A stretch of DNA of 64,000 nucleotides from Gemmatimonas aurantiaca. Its GTDB lineage: Bacteria; Gemmatimonadota; Gemmatimonadetes; Gemmatimonadales; Gemmatimonadaceae. The notes beneath the pieces were generated by a model. That model searched no databases. It had not been told where the DNA came from and saw only the letters and a program-made list of their open reading frames with translations. Positions 35,648 through 47,876 of this stretch are shown here, piece after piece. How positions within the stretch are numbered: position 1 is the stretch's first letter; each line of letters starts with the position of its first letter. The stretch is from assembly GCF_037190085.1 (NCBI RefSeq), contig NZ_JBBCJO010000009.1, forward strand, positions 124,001 through 188,000, written 5' to 3'. Made by a program: the position numbers and the translations under genes.

Positions 35648-36424
35648 TCAGGCCGCGCTCGGCTGCGCCACCTTGGGCGTCACCGGCTTGTCGTCGCCAC
35701 GGAACGGCATACCCAGCTGATGCAGCAGCGCAAACGCGTGCGCATCCTTGGATGCCGTCGTCACGAACGTGATGTCCATGCCGTGGATCTGCTCGACCAT
35801 GTCGTAGTTGATCTCGGGGAAGATCATCTGCTCCTTGATGCCGAGCGTGTAGTTGCCACGACCGTCGAACGACTTGGTGCCGAGTCCGCGGAAATCGCGG
35901 ATACGCGGGCACGCCACCGTCACGAAGCGATCGAGGAACTCCCACATCTTCGCGCCACGCATCGTCACCGACGCGCCGATCTCCTGACCTTCCCGGAGAC
36001 CGAAGTTCGCGACCGACTTCTTCGCCTTGCGGCGCACCGGCTTCTGGCCGGAGATCAGCGCGAGCTCTTCCACCACCACGTCGAGCAGCTTGGGCTGCTT
36101 CACCGCCTCGCCCACGCCGCAGTTGATCACGATCTTCGTGAGCGTGGGGATCTGATGCGGGTTGTCGAAGCCGAACTGCTTGGCCAGCGACGCGCGCACG
36201 GTGTTTTCGTAGTAGGCCTTCAGACGCGGGGCCGCCACCGGCAATCCGGCACCGGCATGTTCCCGCTTCGTGAAGTCCACGGCCTGCCGCGGCTGGCCGG
36301 CCTGCTTGCCGCCCTTGCCGCCACCCTTCTGGCCCGCGCCGCCCTTGGCAGCGCCGGCCTTCGTGCCGCTCTTTGCTCCACCCTTCGCGCCGCCCTTGGC
36401 GGCGCCCTTTTCCTTGGTCGCCAT
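35648..36424 (-). CDS. rplE: 50S ribosomal protein L5 with Lys/Gly/Ala-rich N-terminal extension
   Basis: 258 aa, about 80 more than E. coli L5 (179 aa). The core starts at about residue 66 ([20 protein letters not shown]) and includes [32 protein letters not shown] and the C-terminal [10 protein letters not shown]. Residues 1-48 form a low-complexity basic tail with [20 protein letters not shown] repeats. L5 binds 5S rRNA and contacts the P-site tRNA and S13. A second ribosomal protein with a disordered cationic tail in this operon, besides S5. Confidence 0.95.
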   Translation of the reverse strand: MATKEKGAAKGGAKGGAKSGTKAGAAKGGAGQKGGGKGGKQAGQPRQAVDFTKREHAGAGLPVAAPRLKAYYENTVRASLAKQFGFDNPHQIPTLTKIVINCGVGEAVKQPKLLDVVVEELALISGQKPVRRKAKKSVANFGLREGQEIGASVTMRGAKMWEFLDRFVTVACPRIRDFRGLGTKSFDGRGNYTLGIKEQMIFPEINYDMVEQIHGMDITFVTTASKDAHAFALLHQLGMPFRGDDKPVTPKVAQPSAA

Positions 36425-36438
36425 CGTTCTTGCTCCGG

Positions 36439-36843
36439 TCAGCGCGCGCGGGGAATGACTTCACCGCTCTTCACGCCGACGCGCTCCTTCGTGCCGTCCT
36501 TGTCGATCCGCACCTTGGTGCGGGTCGGCTTGCCGGTCTTCGAATCGAGCAGCATCACGTTCGACGCGTGGAAGGGTGCGGCCATCTCGATGATGCCGCT
36601 CTGCTCCTCCGCCGTGCGCGCCTTGCGGTGCTTCTTCACGATGTTGATGCCTTCCACCTTGATGCGGCCCGTCTTGGGGTAGACCTGGAGGACCTTGCCC
36701 TCCTTCCCCTTGTCGTCGCCACGCATCACGCGGATGGTATCACCCTTCGTCACGTGGATCACTTCGCGCGACGCCTTGAGGGCGTGGCGAGCCGCGCCGA
36801 GGCGCTGGCCGCGATCCGTCTTGTAGTACACGTTCTTTCGCAT
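36439..36843 (-). CDS. rplX: 50S ribosomal protein L24
   Basis: 134 aa. The KOW core starts near residue 29 (VIHVTKGDTIRVMRGDDKGKEGKV) and continues with GRIKVEGINIVKKHRKARTAEEQSGIIEMAAPFHASNVML as a region. The first ~28 residues (MRKNVYYKTDRGQRLGAAR) are an extension relative to E. coli L24 (104 aa). ATG 36843 lies one base after the rplN stop, which supports it; a GTG at the core is the alternative. It initiates 50S assembly on 23S domain I. Confidence 0.95.
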   Translation of the reverse strand: MRKNVYYKTDRGQRLGAARHALKASREVIHVTKGDTIRVMRGDDKGKEGKVLQVYPKTGRIKVEGINIVKKHRKARTAEEQSGIIEMAAPFHASNVMLLDSKTGKPTRTKVRIDKDGTKERVGVKSGEVIPRAR

Positions 36844-36844
36844 C

Positions 36845-37213
36845 TCAGAGCACCTCGGGTGCCAGCGAGACGATCTTCATGTAGCGCTTCTCGCGGAGCT
36901 CGCGCGCCACGGGGCCGAAGATACGCGTCGCCTTCGGTTCGCCGTTGTCGTTGATGATCACGACGGCGTTTTCATCGAAGCGGATGTAGCTGCCATCCTT
37001 GCGGCGCGTCTCCTTCACCGTGCGCACCACCACGGCCTTGGCCACGTCGGACTTCTTCACCGTGCCGTTCGGCAGTGCGTCCTTCACCGCCACGATGACC
37101 CGGTCGCCCAGGCCGGCGTAGCGACGGCGCGTGCCGCCCAGCACCCGGATCACCAGCGCGCGCTTGGCGCCACTGTTGTCCGCGACCTTCACCACGGATT
37201 CCTGCTGAATCAT
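36845..37213 (-). CDS. rplN: 50S ribosomal protein L14
   Basis: 122 aa, canonical length. [20 protein letters not shown], then [21 protein letters not shown] and the C-terminal [26 protein letters not shown] region. It forms the intersubunit bridge B8 next to L19. Confidence 0.97.
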   Translation of the reverse strand: MIQQESVVKVADNSGAKRALVIRVLGGTRRRYAGLGDRVIVAVKDALPNGTVKKSDVAKAVVVRTVKETRRKDGSYIRFDENAVVIINDNGEPKATRIFGPVARELREKRYMKIVSLAPEVL

Positions 37214-37224
37214 GGTCCGTTACC

Positions 37225-37521
37225 TCAGCGTGCGCGTTCGACGATCTCGACCACGCGCCACCGCTTGTCCTTCGACAAGGGCCGGGTCTCCATGATACGC
37301 ACCGTGTCGCCGAGCTTCGCCGAGTTCTCCTCGTCGTGCGCTTTCAGCTTGCGGGTCCGCGTCACCATCTTGCCGTACTGGGGGTGCGGCATGCGGCGGT
37401 CGATCTTCACGACCACCGTCTTGTCCATCTTGTCGCTCACGACGAGACCCACGCGCACCTTGCGCGCCGTCCGTTCGGAGGCGCCGTTCTGCGCGACGCT
37501 CGCGTTGTTCTGTTCAGCCAT
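37225..37521 (-). CDS. rpsQ: 30S ribosomal protein S17
   Basis: 98 aa. OB-fold core [20 protein letters not shown] (24-43) and [24 protein letters not shown]. It has ~18 extra N-terminal residues ([17 protein letters not shown]). Binds helices 7 and 11 of 16S rRNA early in assembly. Confidence 0.96.
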   Translation of the reverse strand: MAEQNNASVAQNGASERTARKVRVGLVVSDKMDKTVVVKIDRRMPHPQYGKMVTRTRKLKAHDEENSAKLGDTVRIMETRPLSKDKRWRVVEIVERAR

Positions 37522-37535
37522 CGATCGGATTCCGG

Positions 37536-37739
37536 TTAGCGGCCACGGGCGGGGAGCTGACGCTCCCGCTGCACCGTCTTCAGGCGCGCGATGTCCCTGC
37601 GGATGCTGCGCAGCCGCAGCGGCTCTTCCAGCGCTTCGGTGCCGCTGCGGAACCGGAGACGGAATCGCTCCTCCTCGAGTTCCGCGATGCGGGTGACGAG
37701 TTCGTCGTCAGCGAGTCCGCGGATTTCTTCAGCCTTCAT
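37536..37739 (-). CDS. rpmC: 50S ribosomal protein L29
   Basis: 67 aa, two antiparallel helices: [20 protein letters not shown] then [20 protein letters not shown] and [17 protein letters not shown]. It lies by the polypeptide exit tunnel with L23, at the docking site for trigger factor and SRP. It overlaps the end of rplP by 11 bp. Confidence 0.96.
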   Translation of the reverse strand: MKAEEIRGLADDELVTRIAELEEERFRLRFRSGTEALEEPLRLRSIRRDIARLKTVQRERQLPARGR

Positions 37740-38157
37740 TGGTCACCGCCTCCTCGCGCGCCACGAACTTGGTCTTCACGCCGAGCTTCGCGGCGGCCAG
37801 GCCCATGGCCGTCTCGGCCAGTTCCTTCGACACGCCTTCGATCTCGAACATCACCCGGCCCGGCTTCACCACCGCCACCCACAACTCCGGCGAACCCTTA
37901 CCCTTGCCCATGCGGGTTTCGGCCGGCTTCTTCGTGATCGGCTTGTCCGGGAAAATCCGGATCCACACCTTGCCGCCACGCTTGATGTGACGCGTCATCG
38001 CGACGCGGCACGCTTCGATCTGCCGGCTCGTCACCCAGCCCGGCTCGAGCGCCTGCAGGCCGTACGCGCCGAACGACACGTCGGACCCACGGTGCGCCAG
38101 GCCGGTCGTGCGGCCCTTGAACATCTTGCGGAACTTGACCCGCTTCGGACTCAGCAT
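37729..38157 (-). CDS. rplP: 50S ribosomal protein L16
   Basis: 142 aa. [68 protein letters not shown] as a region, and the conserved [22 protein letters not shown]. It orders the A-site tRNA elbow and is essential for late 50S maturation. Overlaps rpmC by 11 bp. Confidence 0.97.
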   Translation of the reverse strand: MLSPKRVKFRKMFKGRTTGLAHRGSDVSFGAYGLQALEPGWVTSRQIEACRVAMTRHIKRGGKVWIRIFPDKPITKKPAETRMGKGKGSPELWVAVVKPGRVMFEIEGVSKELAETAMGLAAAKLGVKTKFVAREEAVTNEG

Positions 38158-38169
38158 CGTTCAGTCTCC

Positions 38170-38829
38170 TCAGACGCCGGTCGAGTAGGTCTTGCCGCGA
38201 CGATCTTCCACGATCTCGCCCTTGAAGATCCACACCTTCACACCGATGGTGCCGTAGGTGGTCTTCGCGGTGCTCGTCGCGTAGTCGATGTCGGCGCGCA
38301 GCGTATGAAGGGGCACCCGGCCTTCCATGTACCCTTCCACGCGCGCGATCTCGGCCCCGCCCAGGCGGCCGCCGGCCTTCACCTTGATGCCCAGCGCGCC
38401 CATCCGCATCGCGCTCTGCACGGCGCGCTTCATGGCGCGACGGAACGAGATACGCTGCGAGAGCTGCGCGGCGATGTTGTCGGCGACGAGCTGCGCCTCG
38501 ACTTCCGGACGCTTGATCTCCTCGACGTTGATGCCGACTTCCTTCCCCGTCAGCTGCGCGAGCTCGTCACGCAGCTTGTCCACCTCGGCGCCCTTCTTGC
38601 CGATCACCACGCCCGGACGGCCGGTGTGGATCGTCACCACGACCTTCCCCGGCTTGCGTTCGATCGTCACATCCGAGATCGCCGCGTTGTCGAGACGGGC
38701 CTTGAGGTACTTCCGGAGCAGCGCGTCTTCCTTGAGCAGCGCCGGCATCTCCTTCTTCGCGTACCAGGTCGACCGCCAGTTCTTCGTGACCCCGAGGCGG
38801 AACCCGATCGGATTCGTCTTCTGTCCCAT
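38170..38829 (-). CDS. rpsC: 30S ribosomal protein S3
   Basis: 219 aa. [20 protein letters not shown], the KH domain with [20 protein letters not shown] (GxxG loop GKKG) and the C-terminal [26 protein letters not shown] region. With S4 and S5 it lines the mRNA entry tunnel. The ATG shares a base with the rplV stop. Confidence 0.97.
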   Translation of the reverse strand: MGQKTNPIGFRLGVTKNWRSTWYAKKEMPALLKEDALLRKYLKARLDNAAISDVTIERKPGKVVVTIHTGRPGVVIGKKGAEVDKLRDELAQLTGKEVGINVEEIKRPEVEAQLVADNIAAQLSQRISFRRAMKRAVQSAMRMGALGIKVKAGGRLGGAEIARVEGYMEGRVPLHTLRADIDYATSTAKTTYGTIGVKVWIFKGEIVEDRRGKTYSTGV

Positions 38830-39206
38830 TAGCGCACCGCCTCCGTCACGACGATCTCCACGTGGCTCGTTCGCTTCAGCATCGGCGTCGCACGGCCCAT
38901 GGCCGCCGGCGTCCAGCGCTTGAGCTTCGGCCCCTCGTTCACGATGGCCTTCGTGATCACCAACGTGTCGACATCCAGCGACAGGTTGGCGGCACGGGCC
39001 GCCTGCTCCGCGTTCGCGACGGCGCTGTTGAGCGTCTTCTCGATCTGCTCCGCCGCGTGTTTCTTCGAAAACTTCAACAGCGCCAGCGCCTCGTTGACGC
39101 GCTGTCCGCGGATCTGGTCGATGACCAGCCGCATCTTGTAGGGGGACTGCCGCGTCGTGCGCTGAATCGCGCGCGCCTCGATCCCCGTCTTCGTGGCCTT
39201 GGCCAT
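38829..39206 (-). CDS. rplV: 50S ribosomal protein L22
   Basis: 125 aa. [21 protein letters not shown] (15-35), [28 protein letters not shown] and the tip loop near [29 protein letters not shown]. The extended hairpin reaches the narrow part of the exit tunnel and is the site of macrolide-resistance changes. Canonical apart from a short N-terminal extension. Confidence 0.97.
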   Translation of the reverse strand: MAKATKTGIEARAIQRTTRQSPYKMRLVIDQIRGQRVNEALALLKFSKKHAAEQIEKTLNSAVANAEQAARAANLSLDVDTLVITKAIVNEGPKLKRWTPAAMGRATPMLKRTSHVEIVVTEAVR

Positions 39207-39209
39207 GGC

Positions 39210-39500
39210 TTACTTGCCTCCCTTCTTCTTCGCGTCCGCCTTCTGCCCCGCGTGGCCGCGGAACAGACGCGTCGGCGAGAACTCGCCCAGCTTGTGACCC
39301 ACCATGTTTTCCGTCACGTACACCGGGATGAACTTGTTCCCGTTGTGCACCGCGAACGTGTGGCCCACGAACTCGGGGAGAATCGTGCTGGCGCGCGACC
39401 AGGTCTTCACGACCTTCTTCTCGCTCTTGGCGTTCATCGCCACCACCTTCGCCTCCAGGCGCTCAGCGACGAACGGACCCTTCTTGATGCTTCTCGACAT
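39210..39500 (-). CDS. rpsS: 30S ribosomal protein S19
   Basis: 96 aa. [66 protein letters not shown] as a region, then [17 protein letters not shown]. Head protein near the A site and bridge B1a. Canonical length. Confidence 0.97.
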   Translation of the reverse strand: MSRSIKKGPFVAERLEAKVVAMNAKSEKKVVKTWSRASTILPEFVGHTFAVHNGNKFIPVYVTENMVGHKLGEFSPTRLFRGHAGQKADAKKKGGK

Positions 39501-39524
39501 ATCGGTTCTCGTCTCGCCTGGCGG

Positions 39525-40355
39525 TTACTGCGTCGCCCGGCCGCGCTTGCGGCCGCGCACGATGAGACGCTGCGACGCCTTCTTCTTGTTGCGCGTCTTG
39601 ACGCCTTCCTTCTTGCCCCACGGGCTCACCACGTTGCGACCACCGCGGGTGCGACCACCGTGCGGGTGATCGACCGGGTTCATCACTTCACCACGCACCT
39701 TCGGGCGCTTGCCGAGCCAGCGGCTCTTGCCCGCCTTGCCGTGCGACTGCAGCTCGTGTTCGGCGTTGCCCACTTCGCCGATCGTCGCCACGCAGTTGCC
39801 GTGCACGAGGCGCATTTCCGTGGAAGCCAGACGCAGCGTCACGTAGTCGCCTTCCTTCGCCACGACCTGGGCGAAGGTGCCGGCCGAGCGGGCCATCTGG
39901 CCGCCCTTGCCGATCTTGAGCTCGATGTTGTGCACCGACGTGCCGAGCGGCACTTCCTTGAGCGGCATCGCATTGCCCGTGCGCACATCGCTGCCCGGGC
40001 CCGCGACCACCGTGTCACCCTGCTTGAGTCCCTTCGGATGCAGGATGTAGCGCTTCTCGCCGTCCGCGTACTCGATCAGCGCGATGCGCGCCGAGCGGTT
40101 CGGATCGTACTCGATGTGCGCCACCGTGCCGGCGATGCCGTGCTTGTCGCGCTTGAAATCGATGATGCGGTACTTGCGCTTGTGCCCACCACCGATGCGG
40201 CGCATCGAGATGTGGCCATGATTGTCACGACCGCCCGACTTCTTGAGCGACTCCGTGAGCGACTTCTCGGGCGTCGAGCGCGTGATCTCGGCAAAATCGG
40301 ACACCGAGCGGAAGCGCGAGGCCTTGCTGACCGGCTTGAACTGACGGATACCCAT
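39525..40355 (-). CDS. rplB: 50S ribosomal protein L2
   Basis: 276 aa, canonical. [36 protein letters not shown], and the C-terminal signature around [26 protein letters not shown], with the conserved His needed for peptidyl-transferase function in HPHGG. Lies 5 bp downstream of rplW. Confidence 0.98.
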   Translation of the reverse strand: MGIRQFKPVSKASRFRSVSDFAEITRSTPEKSLTESLKKSGGRDNHGHISMRRIGGGHKRKYRIIDFKRDKHGIAGTVAHIEYDPNRSARIALIEYADGEKRYILHPKGLKQGDTVVAGPGSDVRTGNAMPLKEVPLGTSVHNIELKIGKGGQMARSAGTFAQVVAKEGDYVTLRLASTEMRLVHGNCVATIGEVGNAEHELQSHGKAGKSRWLGKRPKVRGEVMNPVDHPHGGRTRGGRNVVSPWGKKEGVKTRNKKKASQRLIVRGRKRGRATQ

Positions 40356-40360
40356 GCGAC

Positions 40361-40648
40361 TCAGCCCTCGAAGATCGCGATGGTGTCGCCGTCACGCAGC
40401 TTCACGATCGCCTTCTTGGTATGTGGACGGCGTCCGATGGACTGCCCGACGCGCCGCGCCTTGCCGCGCGCATTCGACGTCCAGACGCCGGTGACCTTCA
40501 CACCGAAGAGGCGCTCGACGGCCTCCTTGATGTTCAGCTTCGTGGCGTCGGGCGCCACCTCGAACGTGTACTCGCCGCGATCCTGATAGGCGGCCGAGGT
40601 GCGCTCCGTGATGATCGGGCGCACGATGGTGCGATGCAGGGTGGCCAT
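40361..40648 (-). CDS. rplW: 50S ribosomal protein L23
   Basis: 95 aa. [48 protein letters not shown] as a region is the L23 core, with the conserved TNARGK-type hairpin as [10 protein letters not shown]. It marks the tunnel exit and docks trigger factor, SRP and SecYEG. Confidence 0.97.
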   Translation of the reverse strand: MATLHRTIVRPIITERTSAAYQDRGEYTFEVAPDATKLNIKEAVERLFGVKVTGVWTSNARGKARRVGQSIGRRPHTKKAIVKLRDGDTIAIFEG

Positions 40649-40651
40649 CGC

Positions 40652-41293
40652 TTAGCCCTCCGCCTGGGTCTGGGTGAGCGCCGACGATTCGATCACCACC
40701 ACATCCGACCAGAGGATGTGATACGTGTTCGCGTCGCTGTAGGGCATCACGTGCGCCTGACCGAGGTTGCGGGCGCTGAGGTACACGTTCGGCTTCACGC
40801 CGTCCGTCAGTACCAGCACCTTCTTTCCGGCCACGCCGAGCTTCGTAAGCAGGTCCGTCATCGCCTGGGTCTTGGGGGCGCTGAAGTTCAGCGCTTCCAC
40901 CACGACCACGGCGTTCTCCCGGGCCCGCGCGTTCAGCGCGCTCTTGCGCGCCAGCACGCGCACCTGCTTCGGCACGATCTGCGTGTAACTGCGCGGCTGC
41001 GGGCCGAACACCGTACCGCCGCCCGGCCAGTTCGGCGCGCGCGTCGAGCCCTGACGGGCGCGACCGGTGCCTTTCTGCTTCCACGGCTTCTGGTTACCGC
41101 CCGTCACTTCCCCGCGCGTCTTGGTCTTGGCCGTGCCCTGACGACGGTTGGCGAGAAACGCCTTCACCGCCTGGTGCATGACCGGCACGTTGACGATGCC
41201 GTCGAACGTGCCCTCGGGGAGCTGGCGCGTGCCGCCCTGCTTCCCCTGCGCCGAATACAGCGGCGCCTCGAAGGTCTTGGTTTCCGTCGTCAT
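40652..41293 (-). CDS. rplD: 50S ribosomal protein L4
   Basis: 213 aa. N-terminal extended loop region KTRGEVTGGNQKPWKQKGTGRARQGS and the C-terminal globular part ending in ILWSDVVVIESSALTQ. In E. coli L4 both reaches the exit tunnel and represses the S10 operon; a leader site was not identified here. 3 bp upstream of rplW. Confidence 0.97.
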   Translation of the reverse strand: MTTETKTFEAPLYSAQGKQGGTRQLPEGTFDGIVNVPVMHQAVKAFLANRRQGTAKTKTRGEVTGGNQKPWKQKGTGRARQGSTRAPNWPGGGTVFGPQPRSYTQIVPKQVRVLARKSALNARARENAVVVVEALNFSAPKTQAMTDLLTKLGVAGKKVLVLTDGVKPNVYLSARNLGQAHVMPYSDANTYHILWSDVVVIESSALTQTQAEG

Positions 41294-41295
41294 GA

Positions 41296-41979
41296 TCAGC
41301 CCTGCTTCCGCACGAAGACGATGCCGTTCGTCGGCCCCGCCACGCTGCCGCGCAGATAAATGAGGTTCCGCTCGGCGTCCACCTTCTCGATGCGGATATT
41401 GAGCGCCGTATGCTGCGCCGCGCCGTAGTGACCGGGCATCTTCTTGCCCTTGATCACGCGCGACGGGTCCGTGCCCGCGCCGATGGAGCCGGGCTTGCGG
41501 TGCTTCGTATTGCCGTGCGTGTTCGGACCGCCGCCGAAGCCGTGACGCTTCACCACACCCTGGAAGCCACGACCCTTCGACGTGCCCGTGACCTTCACGC
41601 GTTCACCCGGCGTGAAGATCTCCACCGTGATCGTGTCCCCGAGGCCGTACGACGGGATCTCGGGGTTCTTCCCCGGGGCGTCGTCCAGACGGAAGCTCTT
41701 CAGCACCGCCGGGGGCGCCTCCAGTCCCGCCTTCTTCGCGTGGCCGACTTCCGCCTTGCTCGCGCGATGACCCTTCGGGGTCTTCTCACCTTTCTTGTTG
41801 GGACGCGCCAGACGCTGCGCCCCGAAACCGAGCTCCACCGCCACGAAGCCCGCCTGAGCCGCCGACGTCACCTTGGTGACGGGGTTCGGCGTGGCCTCCA
41901 CCACGGTGCAGGGCACCTGCTGCCCCTGCTCGTTGAACAGCTGGGTCATCCCCAGCTTCCTGCCGATGATACCGATCAT
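41296..41979 (-). CDS. rplC: 50S ribosomal protein L3
   Basis: 227 aa from ATG 41979 (MIGIIGRKLGMTQLF), the family's usual beginning, with GGAG 11 bp upstream; a GTG 4 codons earlier (MSHF) overlaps that Shine-Dalgarno and is less likely. Signature GFQGVVKRHGFGGGPNTHGNTKHRKPGSIGAGTDPSRVIKGKKMPGHYG spans about 125-172. Early 50S assembly initiator near the peptidyl-transferase centre. Confidence 0.97.
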   Translation of the reverse strand: MIGIIGRKLGMTQLFNEQGQQVPCTVVEATPNPVTKVTSAAQAGFVAVELGFGAQRLARPNKKGEKTPKGHRASKAEVGHAKKAGLEAPPAVLKSFRLDDAPGKNPEIPSYGLGDTITVEIFTPGERVKVTGTSKGRGFQGVVKRHGFGGGPNTHGNTKHRKPGSIGAGTDPSRVIKGKKMPGHYGAAQHTALNIRIEKVDAERNLIYLRGSVAGPTNGIVFVRKQG

Positions 41980-42163
41980 GAAATGACTCACTCCGTACGA
42001 GTCGCGGGACGTCGGAACGTCACCGTTGGACTGTGGATGGGACCGCCCTGTGCAGCCCCATCGGTACGCGCCGCGATCTCCGGGGAGACCATGCGCGGCG
42101 TGAACACTGTCGTCCTGCCTGTTGCGGATCCTGCGGACCTGCGGGGTACTGCCGTCCTGCGAA
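41980..42163. other. rpsJ-rplC intergenic spacer
   Basis: 184 bp between rpsJ and rplC, the largest gap inside the ribosomal cluster apart from the fusA leader. No terminator, tRNA or clear promoter was seen; it could host an internal promoter or an r-protein leader site. Confidence 0.5.
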
Positions 42164-42472
42164 CTACTCGACCTTGATCTCGACGTCCACGCCCGCCGGA
42201 AGATCCAGCTTCGTGAGCGCGTCCACCGTGCCCGCGCGGGAGTCGAGAATGTCGATCACGCGCTTGTGCGTCTTCAGTTCGAACTGCTCACGCGACTTCT
42301 TGTCGACGTGCGGCGAACGGAGCACCGTCCAACGCTGCGTCTTGGTCGGGAGCGGGATCGGCCCCGAGACCGACGCGCCGGTCTTCTCGGCGGTGCGGAC
42401 GATGTCCGCCGACGCCTGATCGATCACGGCGTGGTCGAAAGCCTTGAGGCGAATGCGAATGCGGCCAGCCAT
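42164..42472 (-). CDS. rpsJ: 30S ribosomal protein S10 (NusE)
   Basis: 102 aa, canonical. [22 protein letters not shown], the GPIPLPTK loop and [22 protein letters not shown]. It also works as NusE, binding NusB in rRNA antitermination. It is placed after tuf, as in the classical str-S10 order. Confidence 0.98.
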   Translation of the reverse strand: MAGRIRIRLKAFDHAVIDQASADIVRTAEKTGASVSGPIPLPTKTQRWTVLRSPHVDKKSREQFELKTHKRVIDILDSRAGTVDALTKLDLPAGVDVEIKVE

Positions 42473-42540
42473 CTGAGTTCCGTCTGTGAACCGGTCGCGC
42501 GCGGCAGTCCGTGGACCGCCGCGCGCGCCCTGTTCCGTGA

Positions 42541-43743
<1,203 letters not shown>

Positions 43744-43784
43744 GGTTCGGAATCTGTGTTGGGTAGTGAATGAGTGGGTGAGGC

Positions 43785-45905
<2,121 letters not shown>

Positions 45906-46839
45906 AGTCTTCGGAAAGCGTCGCCGGAACGGCGCCGGTGTAGTGAACGAAGTGGACCAGCAAAAAAACGGCTGGACCAAACCTCCCGCCGTAGCGCGGG
46001 AGTGGTATCCATCCGCTGTCGCCGGGTACGCTCGCCGCTGCTGCACGAGTGGGGACCCAGGCGCGTCGAACCCGAAGAACTGCGGACTCCAGGCACGACG
46101 TTGAATTGGCTGCGTTGTTTGTCGGGAGCGGCGCGTCCATCGCGGAAGCACCGCCGGTACAGCGTTCCGGATGAAGACGACGGGACCGAAGGTCCCGTGG
46201 CATTCGTCCGGTGCCCCACGCTGGAGAAGCCGTGGCCCATAGGAGTCGGCCGCAGATCGCCGACGACAACTGGGAGACAACTGGGTGTCGAAACCCCGGT
46301 GGATGAGACCAGGCGTTTTGCGACAGTCACCTAAGATGACCGAGCCGGATGAGCAAGTCAACCCGGGGTCCGGCGCAATGTTCAGCGCGCAGTCTTCAAG
46401 TTAGAGGTGCCAATCTTCACGACTGCAGTCCGGAGAGGCCCGCGACCGGCGGCCGCGGGCGCCGACACGCCCGACCTCACCCGCCAGCGGCTCGGGCCCG
46501 CCACCTCGACTGCCGCACCAACTGATGCACCGACACAACAGTTCCTGCGGCGTTCGTAACACCCGTGCTGCAGTTGCAACACTCAACCATACGCAACATT
46601 CCGGTGCCAATGGCGGAAATTGTGACAGCCAGGCAAGCGTGCCCGTCCATATATCATCATTAACGGCAATAGTTTAGTTGAGTTTTGGCATAACAGACTC
46701 TACCAGGGGAAGTGATGCCAAACCACATCGTTCCACGGATGGGATCGGCGCTGGTACGCCGAATGCACTGACCGGGGTCGTGGCACCGCTTCTGTGCGTT
46801 GCGCCACTTCGCTATCTTGCGCCTATGAGGCCACACACC
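45906..46839. other. Long non-coding divergent region upstream of fusA
   Basis: 934 bp without a convincing gene. On the minus strand a TTGACT box (46356-46361) with a poor -10 (CATCTT, 17-bp spacing) could start a ~420-nt fusA leader. That leader would contain a hairpin at 46180-46198 (8-bp stem ACGGGACC) and one at 45983-46002 (7-bp stem CTCCCGC) followed 14 nt later by seven T. On the plus strand, AT-rich sequence at 46650-46700 with TTGAGT lies before the PEP-CTERM gene. Open frames here look like chance. Confidence 0.5.
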
Positions 46840-47565
46840 ATGAAGAAGCTCCTGACGCTCGCGACAACTGCCGCCATCCTCGCCCTCCCCAGCGCCCTGT
46901 CGGCGCAAGTGTGGGCGTCGTGGACCGCCAACTGCGGCGGCGCGGCCACGGGATCACTCGGCTCGGCGACCGTGAGCTACACGGGTCCCTACAACGCCGT
47001 CTACGATAAGGATCTGAACGCCTGCCAGCCCGCCGATGCCGGCTGGGGACTCGGTGGCCCCGCGCAGAACTACTTTGCGCCGGCCAACGTTTACAATCCG
47101 GCGCCCGACAACGCCTCGTTCGTGCAGGTCGTCAACGTCGTGAATCGCCAGCAGCGTTCCGGCGCGCTGACCTTCAGTCAGGCCGTCATCGATCCGTACA
47201 TCGCGTTCATCAGCGTCGGCAACGGGCAGTACCCGGTGATCTACGATTTCGGCGATCTCGAGTTCACGATCCTCTCCTACAACGATCCGAATGGCGCGCC
47301 GCCGTATTGGAACAACAGCGTGACCTCATTCGATCTGTCGCAGACCTACACCCAGTTGGTGGGTCAGGAGTTCAGTGGCGTCATCCAGTTCAAGGGCACC
47401 TTCACCTCGCTGGCCTTCACGGTGAACACCGACGAGAACTGGCACGGCTTCACCGTCGGCGCCGCCGGCACCGTCGTTCCCGAGCCGTCCACCTACGCGC
47501 TCATGGGCACGGGCCTCCTCGCCCTCGGCTGGGTGTCGCGTCGTCGGCGCAAGCAGCAGGCGTGA
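46840..47565 (+). CDS. PEP-CTERM sorting domain protein
   Basis: 241 aa from ATG 46840, selected by GAGG (46827-46830) 9 bp upstream; an ATG at 46825 is in frame. A Sec signal peptide (MKKLLTLATTAAILALPSALSAQ) precedes a Gly/Asn/Tyr-rich domain of unknown fold. The C-terminus is the tripartite PEP-CTERM signal: PEP motif in VVPEPSTYALMG, a hydrophobic helix LLALGWV, and an Arg cluster SRRRRKQ. Such proteins are processed by exosortase and often belong to extracellular polysaccharide or biofilm systems. No exosortase is present in the window. It is isolated by a strong terminator. Confidence 0.9.
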   Translation: MKKLLTLATTAAILALPSALSAQVWASWTANCGGAATGSLGSATVSYTGPYNAVYDKDLNACQPADAGWGLGGPAQNYFAPANVYNPAPDNASFVQVVNVVNRQQRSGALTFSQAVIDPYIAFISVGNGQYPVIYDFGDLEFTILSYNDPNGAPPYWNNSVTSFDLSQTYTQLVGQEFSGVIQFKGTFTSLAFTVNTDENWHGFTVGAAGTVVPEPSTYALMGTGLLALGWVSRRRRKQQA

Positions 47566-47592
47566 AGCAGGTCTGACCGACCCGCATTCCAG

Positions 47593-47638
47593 AAACGCAA
47601 CGCGCCCCCCGTCACCCGACGGGGGGCGCGTTGCGTTT
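47593..47638 (+). terminator. Perfect 21-bp-stem terminator after the PEP-CTERM gene
   Basis: Arms 47593-47613 and 47618-47638 are exact reverse complements around a 4-base loop, GC-rich with TTT at the end of the right arm and AAA at the start of the left. It begins 28 bp after the PEP-CTERM stop and would work in both directions. Confidence 0.85.
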
Positions 47639-47876
47639 GCCGTGGTGTTTGTCAGGATTCGCCCTCACTACCGCTCCGTCGGCGTGCCATATTGCACAAC
47701 GCTCGCATTGTGACGGTCGTCCCAAACGTCCGTCGCATCGGACGCCGACGATGCTCACACGCTGTGATACCACGACCGGGACCGTGACCAGGCCCACGGC
47801 CGGTCGTCACCACTCGCACAGCCACAGGTGTCACCGGATGGTGACCTTGGTGGGCACACCACGTTCCTGATTGCTG
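47639..47876. other. Spacer between terminator and wecB
   Basis: About 240 bp with no gene, hairpin or repeat that stands out; it must contain the promoter of the wecB operon, but no convincing -35/-10 pair was identified. Confidence 0.4.

Noticed and set aside
46678..46839. N-terminal extension of the PEP-CTERM protein from 46678
   Set aside because: The Sec signal peptide begins at 46840 after a Shine-Dalgarno; the upstream residues would destroy the signal peptide's position.
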